DNA of 64,000 bases. Origin: Pseudomonas neuropathica. Lineage in GTDB: Bacteria; Pseudomonadota; Gammaproteobacteria; Pseudomonadales; Pseudomonadaceae. Position numbers and translations under genes: made by a program. Every line of letters starts with the position of its first letter. Within the stretch, counting starts at the first letter, position 1. The stretch covers positions 62,001 to 126,000 of the forward strand of contig NZ_JACOPX010000018.1 in NCBI RefSeq assembly GCF_015461835.1, given 5' to 3'. This document shows positions 8,755-17,700 of the stretch, one piece after another. Under the pieces are notes generated by a model that did no database searches, had not been told where the DNA came from, and saw nothing but the letters and a program-made list of their open reading frames with translations.

Positions 8755-9906
8755 ATGACCAGCCTCAACCCCCAAGACACTTTCGTCCCCGGACGCCTGC
8801 AACAGATGTCCACGCGCATCGCCTTTTTCATCGCTGGCCTCGGCATCGCCGCGTGGGCGCCCTTGGTGCCTTACGCCAAGGCGCGCGCCGGACTGGATGA
8901 AGGCACGCTGGGGTTACTTTTGTTGTGCCTGGGGGTCGGTTCGATTCTGGCGATGCCGCTGGCCGGGATTCTCGCCACGCGCTTCGGCTGTCGGCGCGTC
9001 GCCACCGGCGGCACGTTGTTGATCTGCGCGGCGCTGCCGTTACTGGCCACGGTGTCGTCGATACCGGCGCTGATCGCCACGCTGTTCATGTTCGGCGCCG
9101 GCCTGGGCACGGTGGATTCGACCGTAAACCTGCAAGCGGTGATCGTCGAACGCGCCAGCGGCAAGAACATGATGTCGGGTTTTCACGGCTTGTTCAGTCT
9201 CGGCGGGATCGTCGGCGCGGCGGGTGTCAGCGCCCTGCTCGGCCTCGGCTTGACGCCGCTGGCGGCGATGTTGGTAGTGGTCGTGGTATTGATCGCGGCG
9301 CTGTTCAAGTGCGTTCCGCACATGCTGCCTTACGGCAGTGAAAGCTCTGGGCCGGCGTTCGCCATCCCCCACGGCATCGTGCTGTTTATCGGCGGGATGT
9401 GTTTCATCGTCTTTCTCACCGAAGGCGCGGCGCTGGACTGGAGCGCGGTGTTTCTGGCGCAGGAGCGCGGGATCGACACGGCGTACGCAGGGCTGGGTTA
9501 TGCGGCGTTTGCATTGACCATGACGGCCGGACGTTTGATGGGTGACCGGATTGTGCGGATGGTCGGTGCAACACGGATCATTTTGTTTGGTGGTCTGTTG
9601 GCAGCGGCCGGCCTGTTTCTGGCGACATTCGCGCCAAGCTGGGAAGCGGCGCTGGTCGGTTACGCGTTGGTCGGCGCTGGTTGCTCGAACATCGTGCCAG
9701 TGCTGTACACGGCGGTGGGCAAGCAGACGGTGATGCCGGAAAGCATCGCCGTGCCGGCCATTACCACGCTCGGTTATGCAGGGATTCTGGCCGGGCCGGC
9801 GGTGATCGGCTTTGTAGCGCATGCCAGCAGTTTGAGCTTTGCCTTTGGCTTGATGGCGGTGCTGTTGGTGGCAGTGGCCATCGGCGGCAAAGTCCTGAAA
9901 GTCTGA
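8755..9906 (+). CDS. MFS transporter
   Basis: A 383-residue inner-membrane permease of the major facilitator superfamily, with about twelve hydrophobic helices. FFIAGLGIAAWAPLVPYAKA at the N-terminus and the motif-A-like loop GILATRFGCRRVATGG place it near the YbjJ/FucP-like branch. The substrate is not evident. ATG 8755 follows AAGGATCGAT; an in-frame TTG at 8740 was not used. It is convergent with the TonB-dependent receptor gene, with a long hairpin repeat between them. Confidence 0.82.
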   Translation: MTSLNPQDTFVPGRLQQMSTRIAFFIAGLGIAAWAPLVPYAKARAGLDEGTLGLLLLCLGVGSILAMPLAGILATRFGCRRVATGGTLLICAALPLLATVSSIPALIATLFMFGAGLGTVDSTVNLQAVIVERASGKNMMSGFHGLFSLGGIVGAAGVSALLGLGLTPLAAMLVVVVVLIAALFKCVPHMLPYGSESSGPAFAIPHGIVLFIGGMCFIVFLTEGAALDWSAVFLAQERGIDTAYAGLGYAAFALTMTAGRLMGDRIVRMVGATRIILFGGLLAAAGLFLATFAPSWEAALVGYALVGAGCSNIVPVLYTAVGKQTVMPESIAVPAITTLGYAGILAGPAVIGFVAHASSLSFAFGLMAVLLVAVAIGGKVLKV

Positions 9907-9908
9907 AG

Positions 9909-9984
9909 CAAAAGATCGCAGCCTGCGGCAGCTCCTACAGGAACGCATTCCAATGTAGGAGCTGCCGCAGGCTGCGATCTTTTG
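9909..9984. repeat. Long inverted repeat, 31-bp arms (reverse arrangement)
   Basis: Arms at 9909-9939 and 9954-9984 are perfect reverse complements separated by 14 bp. They are the same sequence as the arms at 2035-2118 except for one base (GCAGG for GAAGG) but face the other way. It lies exactly between two convergent genes, 2 bp after one stop and 10 bp before the other, so it probably serves as a two-way terminator. Confidence 0.85.
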
Positions 9985-9994
9985 ATCTTATGCT

Positions 9995-12421
9995 TTAGAA
10001 GCCGACACTGGCCTGCACAAAGAACGTCCTCGGCGCGCCGACATACATCCCCGAGTTGTTGTCGCTGGAGCGGGTGAAGTACTGCTTGTCGAAGATGTTC
10101 TTCACCCCGGCGCCCAGTTTCAAATTCGACACCTGCGGCCCGAAGTCATAACCCCCACGCACGTTCCAGGTCACGTAACCTGGGATGTCGCCATATTGCC
10201 CATCTGCCGTGCCATCGGTGATGTAGTTGCCGTTGAAACTGCCGTCGGCGTTGACACCGGTGCCCGGCGAGCGCTGTTTCGACTGAGCGAAACCGTCGAT
10301 GTTGTAAGTCCAGCGGTTGATGTCGTAACGCAAACCGACGGTCGCCACCTGACGCGAATAGAACGGCAGATCACGGCCCTTGAAGCCCGGAATCTCGCCT
10401 TCATAGGTGGCGCGGGTGTAGGTGAAGCCAGCGTTGGCGGTCAAGCCGTCAAGACGCGGATCCAGCGCCGCCATGTCGTAATGCACCGAGGCCTCGATGC
10501 CCTGGTGCTTGGTCGCGCCGAGGTTGGTCCAGCCCACGTCATTGCTGATGTATTGCAGCTCGTCGTCGAAGTCGATGTAGAACAGCGTCACTTCGCCGCC
10601 CCACACGTCATCGTTGTAGCGCGTGCCGATCTCGTAGGTCTTGGCCTTTTCCGGCTCCAGACCGTTGGCGGTCTGATCACCCGAGCCGCCCTGGCCGAGC
10701 TGGAAATACTGCAGGCTGCCGAACGAGGTTTCGTAGTTGGCGAACAGTTTCCAGGCGTCCGACAGGTGATACATCACGCTCAGCGCCGGCAACGGCTCGT
10801 TGCTTTCGATGCTGCGGTTTTTCGCCTGCACCGGTTTGCCGGCGGTGTCGAGCACGGCGCGGTCATGCCAGTCGGTGCTGATGTGTTCGAAGCGAATGCC
10901 CGGGGTGATGGTCCAGTTGCCGACGTCGATTTTGTTGTCGAGGTAGACCGAGTTGGCCTCGGTGCCACCCGTGCGGTCCTGGAACACATGGCCGTCGGAG
11001 GTCGACGTGAGCACCGGCTGGTTGTTGACCAGCGCCACGCGGCTCGACGATTCGTGCATCGCCTCTTTCAGGTAGCGATAACCGACACTGACTTCCTGCG
11101 TGGTCGGGCCGACATCGAATACCCGCGAGACCCGTGGCTCGATGCCCAGGGTGTAATACGAACGCGGATAGGAGCTGAGGGTTTTCTGGTCGCGGGCGGC
11201 AATGGTGCTGCCACGGAAACTGTCGGTGTAGTAGGTGAGGATTTCCGCCTGGGTGCGCTCGTCGATCTGGCGGATCCACTTGAACGACACGTCTTTGCGC
11301 CGGCCGGTGAATTGGTCGTAGTCCCGCACCGAGTCGTACGGTTTGGCGTCGTACTGCTTCTGTGTCAGACCGCCGGGCATGTCGGCCGTGGCGTCGTAGT
11401 AGTGGAAGTTGAGGCTGAAATCGTCCTGATCGGTCGGCGCCCAGTGGGTCTTGAGCAGCACGTCGTCGATGTCGTTGCCGTTGTTGCGCTCGCGGTAGCC
11501 GTTACCGTTGACACCCGAATACAGCAACGCCACGCCCATGCCGTTGTCGGCGGTGCCGCCGAGAAACGCGGTGTCGATGTGTTTCCAGCCACCGTACTGG
11601 GTGGTTTCCAGCGTGGTGCCGATTTCACCGGTGGCTTTTTCCGGGATCGCGCGGGTGACGAAGTTGATCACCCCGCCAACGTTCTGCGGCCCATAACGCA
11701 CCGAACCGGCGCCGCGTACCACGTCGATGCTGTCGAGGTTGCCCGAGGAAATCGGCGCCATCGACAGTTGCGGCTGGCCATAGGGAGCGAACGCCGCCGG
11801 CACACCATCGATCAACACGGTGGAGCGCGGCGACAGACGCGAGGTCAGACCGCGCACACCGACGTTGAGGGAAATGTCACTGCCGCCGGTGCCGTTGGAG
11901 TCCTGCACCTGCACGCCCGGTACGCGCTTGAGCACGTCACTGACGTTCATTGCGCCCTGTTCAACCATTGCTTCGCGGCGGATCACCGTGCGCGCGCCGG
12001 GGTGGTTCTGCACCACGGCAGCGTTGGCATCGCCGAGCCAGTCACCGACCACTTTGATGTCGGTCACGCCCAGTTCCAACGGGCCATTGCCGGCGGTGGA
12101 GGTTGCGGCAGGCGACAGCGTCACCGAACCTTCGTTGATCTGATAATCCAGACCACTGCCCTGCAGCAATTGGCGCAGCGCCTGCTCCGGGGAGATGTCG
12201 CCGTCGACCGCCGGGGCCTGTTTGCCGGCGACCAGATCCGGGCTGAAAAACACTTGCAGCGATGTTTGCTGGCCCAGCTCGCTCAAGGCCTGACCCAGTG
12301 GCTGCGCACGGATATGAATGGCTTCACCGGCGAACGCCAGTGGCATGCCAGCATTGACCGCCAGCGCAAGAGCCAGCGGCAGCCAAGGGAATTTTTTGTT
12401 GTTGGCAGGGGTGTTTTTCAC
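9995..12421 (-). CDS. TonB-dependent receptor with STN signalling domain (FecA-like)
   Basis: An 808-residue outer-membrane receptor. A signal peptide (ending near GMPLAFA) is followed by a secretin/TonB short N-terminal domain (about residues 32-100; HIRAQPLGQALSELGQQT), which in FecA-type receptors contacts the FecR regulator. Then come the plug (VLKRVPGVQVQD, VLIDGVPAAFAPYGQP, VRGAGSVRYGPQNVGGVINF) and a long beta-barrel ending in Phe (VQASVGF). The adjacent fecR- and fecI-like genes point to a ferric-siderophore or ferric-chelate receptor that switches on its own synthesis. Start is GTG with AGGA 11 bases upstream. The ligand cannot be read from the sequence; resemblance is to ferric dicitrate receptors. 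Confidence 0.9.
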   Translation of the reverse strand: MKNTPANNKKFPWLPLALALAVNAGMPLAFAGEAIHIRAQPLGQALSELGQQTSLQVFFSPDLVAGKQAPAVDGDISPEQALRQLLQGSGLDYQINEGSVTLSPAATSTAGNGPLELGVTDIKVVGDWLGDANAAVVQNHPGARTVIRREAMVEQGAMNVSDVLKRVPGVQVQDSNGTGGSDISLNVGVRGLTSRLSPRSTVLIDGVPAAFAPYGQPQLSMAPISSGNLDSIDVVRGAGSVRYGPQNVGGVINFVTRAIPEKATGEIGTTLETTQYGGWKHIDTAFLGGTADNGMGVALLYSGVNGNGYRERNNGNDIDDVLLKTHWAPTDQDDFSLNFHYYDATADMPGGLTQKQYDAKPYDSVRDYDQFTGRRKDVSFKWIRQIDERTQAEILTYYTDSFRGSTIAARDQKTLSSYPRSYYTLGIEPRVSRVFDVGPTTQEVSVGYRYLKEAMHESSSRVALVNNQPVLTSTSDGHVFQDRTGGTEANSVYLDNKIDVGNWTITPGIRFEHISTDWHDRAVLDTAGKPVQAKNRSIESNEPLPALSVMYHLSDAWKLFANYETSFGSLQYFQLGQGGSGDQTANGLEPEKAKTYEIGTRYNDDVWGGEVTLFYIDFDDELQYISNDVGWTNLGATKHQGIEASVHYDMAALDPRLDGLTANAGFTYTRATYEGEIPGFKGRDLPFYSRQVATVGLRYDINRWTYNIDGFAQSKQRSPGTGVNADGSFNGNYITDGTADGQYGDIPGYVTWNVRGGYDFGPQVSNLKLGAGVKNIFDKQYFTRSSDNNSGMYVGAPRTFFVQASVGF

Positions 12422-12519
12422 GTCGTACGTAGTCCTGTGGATCGCAAGAGTGTGCGGCTGTTAATGCAAACCAGTTGCAGTTGAACAGGAAGACGAAGAA
12501 CTCGAAAAAAACCTGAATT

Positions 12520-13503
12520 TTATTTTGCGATTATTTCCTGACTGCCATCCGCGAGGGTGCGAACGGCCACCGGCAGGATGCTCGGCAAGGCTTTGAGCAA
12601 GGCATCGGTGTTGTCGGATTTGAACACGCTGGTCAGGCGCAGACTGGCCACGTCCGGGTTGGCAACGGTCAGCGGCTTCTCACGATAACGCGACACTTCG
12701 GCCGCGACTTCGCTGAGGCTGGCGTTGTTGAACACCAGTTTGCCGCCACGCCACGCCGTCAGTTCCGCCGGGTTCACCGCATAGGCGGCGGCGACTTGGC
12801 CTTGGGCATCGACATGAGTGCCGAGGCCGGCAGTCAGGCTGATGAACTGATCATCCGACGCATCACGGCCCTGCACTTTCACCGTACCCTGCTCCACCGC
12901 CACGCGGGTTTGCGTGACGTCGCGGCGCACATCGAAACGCGTGCCGGTGACCGTGACCTTGCCGCTACCGGCCTCGACCACGAACGGTCGTGAAGTGTCG
13001 TGCGCGACGCTGAACATCGCCTCACCTTCACTTAACTCGATCAGCCGCCGATCCTGTTCAAAGCGCACCTGCAAGCGGCTGCGGCTGTTCAAATCGATCA
13101 CCGAACCGTCCGGCAGTGCCACATGTTTGCGCTCGCCCAACGCCGTGGCGAACTCGGCGCGATAACCGCCCGGATGATTCAAGCCACTGAACAAGCCCAG
13201 GCCGAGCGCCACCGCCAGCACACTGGCGGCCACGGCATAACGTAGCAGCGGACGGCGTTCGCGGCGTGTTGGCGGCGTTTCAGCAAGGGCTCTGAGGCGC
13301 GGCGCCGAAAGCAAATCGGCGGCCGACCACAAGCCCTGCAGCAACTGGAATTCGTCACGGTGCTGCGGATGTTCATTCAGCCAGGCGTCGAAGCGCTGCT
13401 GCTCGTCGGCCTCAATGGCCGGCTCCTGCAAACGCACAAACCAGCGAGCCGCGTCATCGCGCACCGTTGTTTGCCCGCACGCGCAAGCACGCGTCTCCAT
13501 CAT
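12520..13503 (-). CDS. FecR-family anti-sigma / sigma regulator
   Basis: 327 residues. The N-terminal part (DDAARWFVRLQEP ... QQRFDAWLNEHPQHRDEF) is the cytoplasmic DUF4880-type segment; one transmembrane helix follows (YAVAASVLAVALGLGLFSG), then the periplasmic FecR domain (GERKHVALPDGSVIDLNSRSRL, VTVTGTRFDVRRD). FecR proteins relay the receptor's ligand-bound state to the sigma factor. ATG 13503 was chosen because AGGACA lies just upstream; a longer frame start at 13572 would overlap the sigma gene. It is the middle gene of a leftward fecI-fecR-fecA order with 40- and 98-bp gaps. Confidence 0.92.
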   Translation of the reverse strand: MMETRACACGQTTVRDDAARWFVRLQEPAIEADEQQRFDAWLNEHPQHRDEFQLLQGLWSAADLLSAPRLRALAETPPTRRERRPLLRYAVAASVLAVALGLGLFSGLNHPGGYRAEFATALGERKHVALPDGSVIDLNSRSRLQVRFEQDRRLIELSEGEAMFSVAHDTSRPFVVEAGSGKVTVTGTRFDVRRDVTQTRVAVEQGTVKVQGRDASDDQFISLTAGLGTHVDAQGQVAAAYAVNPAELTAWRGGKLVFNNASLSEVAAEVSRYREKPLTVANPDVASLRLTSVFKSDNTDALLKALPSILPVAVRTLADGSQEIIAK

Positions 13504-13543
13504 GGAATGTCCTGTTGGGCTGAAGATGAAACGGGGCAGCGGC

Positions 13544-14035
13544 TCATGACTGCAACCCGTCGAGGCGATCACGCAGATGGCGCAGGGTGCGGATCATATA
13601 CTTTTCGACCATGTTCTTGGACAGCCCCAGGCGTTCGGCGATTTCCGCCTGAGTCAGGCCTTCGATCTTCTGCCAGACAAAAATCTTCCGGCAATTGATC
13701 GGCAACTCGCTGAGCGCCCGTTCGATGGAATCGGCCAGCTGGATCGCATGCATGTAATGCTCAGGGTCGCCGATTGACGACTCAGTGTGATCGATGTCCT
13801 GCGACTCCAAAGCGCCGCGCCGATCCTCACGCCGATAACCGTCGACCGCGATATTGCGCGCGGTCTGGTGCAAGTACGCCCGTGGCTGCTGCACCGCCGC
13901 CGAATCCGACTCAAGCACCCGCACAAAGGTGTCGTGCGCCAGATCCTCGGCCTGCGCGCGATTGCGCAGGCGACGAGTCCAGGTGCCGATCAACTCTTCG
14001 TAGTGCTCGAAAAAGCCGGGTCTGCGGGGACGCAT
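13544..14035 (-). CDS. ECF sigma factor, FecI-like
   Basis: A 163-residue extracytoplasmic-function sigma factor with region 2 (LAHDTFVRVLES...AYLHQTARNIAVDGYRR) and region 4 (ALSELPINCRKIFVWQKIEGLTQAEIAERLGLSKNMVEKYM). The neighbours FecR and the STN-bearing receptor show its role: transcription of the receptor gene on signal from outside. ATG 14035 (MRPRRPGFFEHYEEL) is the best match to family length; a TTG at 14101 in frame would add 22 poorly conserved residues. A weak Fur-box-like sequence lies just upstream, which would fit iron control. Confidence 0.9.
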   Translation of the reverse strand: MRPRRPGFFEHYEELIGTWTRRLRNRAQAEDLAHDTFVRVLESDSAAVQQPRAYLHQTARNIAVDGYRREDRRGALESQDIDHTESSIGDPEHYMHAIQLADSIERALSELPINCRKIFVWQKIEGLTQAEIAERLGLSKNMVEKYMIRTLRHLRDRLDGLQS

Positions 14036-14070
14036 GGGGGTTTTGGCGGCGTGCTGAGGAAAGGGGCGTG

Positions 14071-14089
14071 AATAGTAATGCTTCCTATT
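14071..14089 (-). promoter_or_regulatory. Possible Fur box upstream of the sigma gene
   Basis: AATAGTAATGCTTCCTATT, about 36 bp before the sigma factor start, matches the 19-bp Fur consensus at roughly 10 of 19 positions and has AATAG/CTATT ends. The match is weak; the call rests mostly on location, since fecI genes are usually iron-repressed by Fur. Confidence 0.3.
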
Positions 14090-14139
14090 AAGCCGAAGCA
14101 ATGGATTCCTCGAACGACCGTCCGGGTCACCTGTGCAGC

Positions 14140-14517
14140 TCAGCGTTTTATCGAAATCACACCACTCATGTATTCATGCAGATCGCGCAGTTCCTTAACG
14201 CTCCAGGCGTGCGGCGGTATTTTTACCCCATTTTCCTTCAGCGTTTTCGGTATCAGGTTGCCGTTCGGGCGAAGGATGATCGACGACACAATCACCCCAG
14301 GATATTCATGCAGTCGTTGCTTGAACGCGGAGGTTGTCAGGTCAGGTGTGGGCGGATTGCTTTTGTGCGCCAGCGGCCCTGTTCCTTTGATATCGGCGCC
14401 GTGGCACACAGCGCAGCGCTGCACATAGAGGTTTTTGCCGTTGCTGTTATCCGCGAAGGACATGGCTGGTTGAGCGATCAACAGAGCCCCGAGTACAGCG
14501 ACGAATGCTGTTTTCAT
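14140..14517 (-). CDS. Periplasmic cytochrome c (class I type)
   Basis: 125 residues with a signal peptide (MKTAFVAVLGALLIAQPAMSFA) and one haem-binding motif CAVCH in the segment LYVQRCAVCHGADIKGTGPLA. A Met late in the chain (LHEYMSGV) could be the distal ligand. It is a small soluble electron carrier of the periplasm; its partner is unknown. ATG 14517 follows AGGGAGGCAAACA. Downstream it runs up against the Fe-signalling genes with 104 bp between, upstream lies a REP pair, so it is probably a single-gene unit. Confidence 0.82.
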   Translation of the reverse strand: MKTAFVAVLGALLIAQPAMSFADNSNGKNLYVQRCAVCHGADIKGTGPLAHKSNPPTPDLTTSAFKQRLHEYPGVIVSSIILRPNGNLIPKTLKENGVKIPPHAWSVKELRDLHEYMSGVISIKR

Positions 14518-14584
14518 TGTTTGCCTCCCTGGCATCTTTAGGTCGCGCATGATGCGCGAGATTTAACGCTTGGCGCAAAACAAC

Positions 14585-14672
14585 GTGGGAGCGAGCTTGC
14601 TCGCGAATGCGGTTCACCAGTCACCTACTGCATTGACGGAATGGACGCTTTCGCGAGCAAGCTCGCTCCCAC
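14585..14672. repeat. REP pair (REPIN-like element)
   Basis: GTGGGAGCGAGCTTGCTCGC... at the left and its exact reverse complement at the right, 23-bp arms around a 42-bp spacer. It sits between the cytochrome and the adhesin genes. Confidence 0.88.
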
Positions 14673-14720
14673 ATTGTTCGGTGGTGGATGGCAGATCTGG
14701 CACATCCACTACCGTTTGTT

Positions 14721-17700
14721 TTAGCCTTTTTCGTCGATCCCGGCTTGCAGGGTCTGGGTGTCCAGATGCCCGCTCAAGGTGACCGGGCCGACTTTCAGGT
14801 TGCCGTTTTCCAGGGAAACCTTCGGTGCGTTTTCCTCGGCTTTATGCGGCAGATCCAGGCCTGCCTTCACGCCATAATCGCGGTTGCTCAGATCAGCACT
14901 GCTGACCTTCGAACCACCCAGATCGACCTTCCCTTGCGTCGCCGAAATCCGCGCACCGGTCAGTTGCGTGGCGCCGCCGACCGCGAGATTCACGCTTTGG
15001 TTGGCACTGATCCCGGAGGCCTGCGCCACGCCGTCCTTATGCGCATACTCACCCTGCGCTTTCAATGTCGGCTTGTAATCGGTGCCGGCAAGTTTCTCCT
15101 TGTCGCTCGGCGGGTTTTTCTTCGCGGTCAGGCCCAGATCGACATCGACCTTGGCGTGGTTGCTCGAGTCTTGACGGCTCTCGACGGTCAAATCACCCGC
15201 GACCTTGCCGCTGACAGTTTTCGCGTCAATCCGCGCACCCGCCAGCCGTGCGTCACCGGCGCTGTTCAACACCACGCTGTCAGCCTTGATCTGGCTGTTC
15301 TGCTGCGTGCTGCCTTGCAAGTAATCCACGCCGGCTTTGGCCCCGGCGTTGAAGCCGTGATCGCTGCTGGCCTTCTCATCCTTGGCAGTCGGGGTTTTGC
15401 TGCTCAGGTTGCCGCCGGCGTTGAGCGCGACATTCCAGTTATTGCGCTGGTCGGTGGACTGCGCCGACTCCTGCACATAACCGCCCTTCTGCGCATCAAT
15501 GCTGACGTTCGGCGCGCTGACTTGCGTGCCTTGCAGGTGAATCGAGTCACCGCTCAAGGCGATACCGTTCTGGCTGTTGAGCTGGCCACCGCTGAGGGTT
15601 TTCGAATCCTCGTTGACCCGACCGATATTGAAATTGCCACTCAGATTGCCACCCTGATCACGGCTCTTCTCGCTGCTGGTTTTGCTGCCGCCGCCCTTCA
15701 AACCACCGCCGAGATTACTGCCGCTGGCGGTGTGGGTGTCGGTGGCCGCTTGCAGGTCGAGCTTGCCGTCAGCGTGCAGATCGATGGCGCCAGCGCTGTC
15801 GATTTTGCTGCCTTGTTGGACTTGATCGCCGCCGCTGCTGAGTTGCACTGGACCGTTGCCGCTGATGCTCGCCACATGGGCATGGGTGTCAGTGCTCTGC
15901 TTGCCGGTGTGATCGAGCTGGAAACCGGCGCCGAGGTCGACATTGGTGCCATCGGTGCCCGGCAAGGTGCCGACCGTCAGCGAGCCATTGCCGCGCAGGC
16001 TGGTGTCATTGTTGGTTTGACGGTCATTGGCTTGATTCAGCGCCAGATCACCACCGGTGTTGATGTTCACACCGCCCTGCGCGCCATCGAAACGGCTGCC
16101 TTCGAACTGCGCATCGCCACCGACCTTGATGTTCACACCCTGGCTGCCGGCATAAGCGCCGACCACGGCGGTGGAACTGTCCTTGCTCGACGCACTGCTA
16201 CCACCCGCGCCACTGCCGGCGACGTTCACGTCTTCACCGGTTTTGGTGTAGACGCGCACATCGACCTTGGCATCCACCGCGTTAGCGCTGCTGTTGTGTG
16301 TGTTGCTGGCGGCATCGGCAAGCAGTTGGTCAGCGCTGATGTTCACTTCGCCGGCGCTGGCGTTGTATTGCGTGCCTTGGTCGTGCAGCGTGCCGGTGGC
16401 TTTCACATCGACGGTGCCGCCGTCAAAACGGCTGACCACTGCGTTGTTGTTCTGCTCGGTTTTGCTGGCGCTGCCGTGACCGACTGCGACGTCGATACCA
16501 ACGTTCGGCTGACCGAGATTGGCCAGTGCGTCCTTGTCCGGCACCTTGCCGTTGAGCACATCCTTGACCGCGCCGGCGATCGGCCGGGCGATGTCCTTGT
16601 ATTCGACGTTGGCGCCGATGTCCGCCGACCAGTTGCTCTCGCTATGCGTGCTGCTGTCAGTGTTGCTGGCCGCACGGTTGTCGATCGCGTTGGCGGCGAC
16701 GTTCAGACCATTGCCGGCCTTGAGCTGCGCGCCCTCGGTGGCGAGTTTGTCGGCATTGATCGTCAGGCTGCCGCTGCTCTGTACGCTACTGGTTTGCGCG
16801 GTGGTTTTGCTGGTGGAATCCTGCGCCGTGCTGTGGGCGAAATCGACGCCACTGCCAGCACGGTCGAGGCCGCCAGTGTAGTAGAAACCACCGCCGGTGC
16901 TGGAGGTGTCGGTGGAGGTTTTGTGGCTGTCAGCTTCGGCCAGCAACGACACGTTTTGGCCGCTCAATGTCGTGTCGCCAGCGGTGGATTTCACCTCTGC
17001 GCCTTTGAGCGTAACGTCACCGCCCGCCTTCACCTGCACACTGCCGCCGCTGAGGCTGGAACCTTGTTGAGTGACGTCGTTGCTAGTGACGGTTTGCTGT
17101 TTGTCTTCGTAGTGAATCCCGGCGCGGTATTGTTCCGGCGTCTGCTCTTTGGCGTACGCATCGAAGCCACGGGTGTGCGTGGTGTCAGTGCTGTCGTGAG
17201 TGTTCTGCGCCGAATGCACATTGACGTCGCCTGCCGCGTCGGCCGTCAGCGCACCGTCAGCCTTGACCGTCGAGCCAGCCACCTCGATGTCCTTGGCGCT
17301 CTTGAGCTTGAGGTTGCTGTCGGACACCAGTTCGCTGCGCACGGTGCTGCTGTCTTTGCTGTTCTGCCGCGACTCGTCCTTGCTGATGCCGAAGAACTTG
17401 CTGTCCTTGTCGTGGTTGTTGCTGTGCGAGGTGTCCTGCACGCCATCGATCACCAGCGAACCCTTGTCGCTGATCACGCTGGCGTCGCTGCCGCCACGCA
17501 CCTGGCTGCCGCTGATGCGCACGTCGTCAGCCTTGACGATCAACTTGCCGTTGGCGTTGACCTTGCTGCCCTGATGCTGGGTCTTGCCCTTATCGGCATC
17601 GCCGGTCTTGCCGAAGAAACCACCGCCGACCAGGTCACCGGAGTAACTATTATCGCTACTGCGATCGGTGCGTGTGGCGGTGCTGATTTCCACTTGTTTG

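Noticed and set aside
10196-12484. A 762-codon open frame antisense to the TonB-dependent receptor
   Set aside because: Same effect of GC-rich codon bias; the sense strand is a complete, family-typical receptor.
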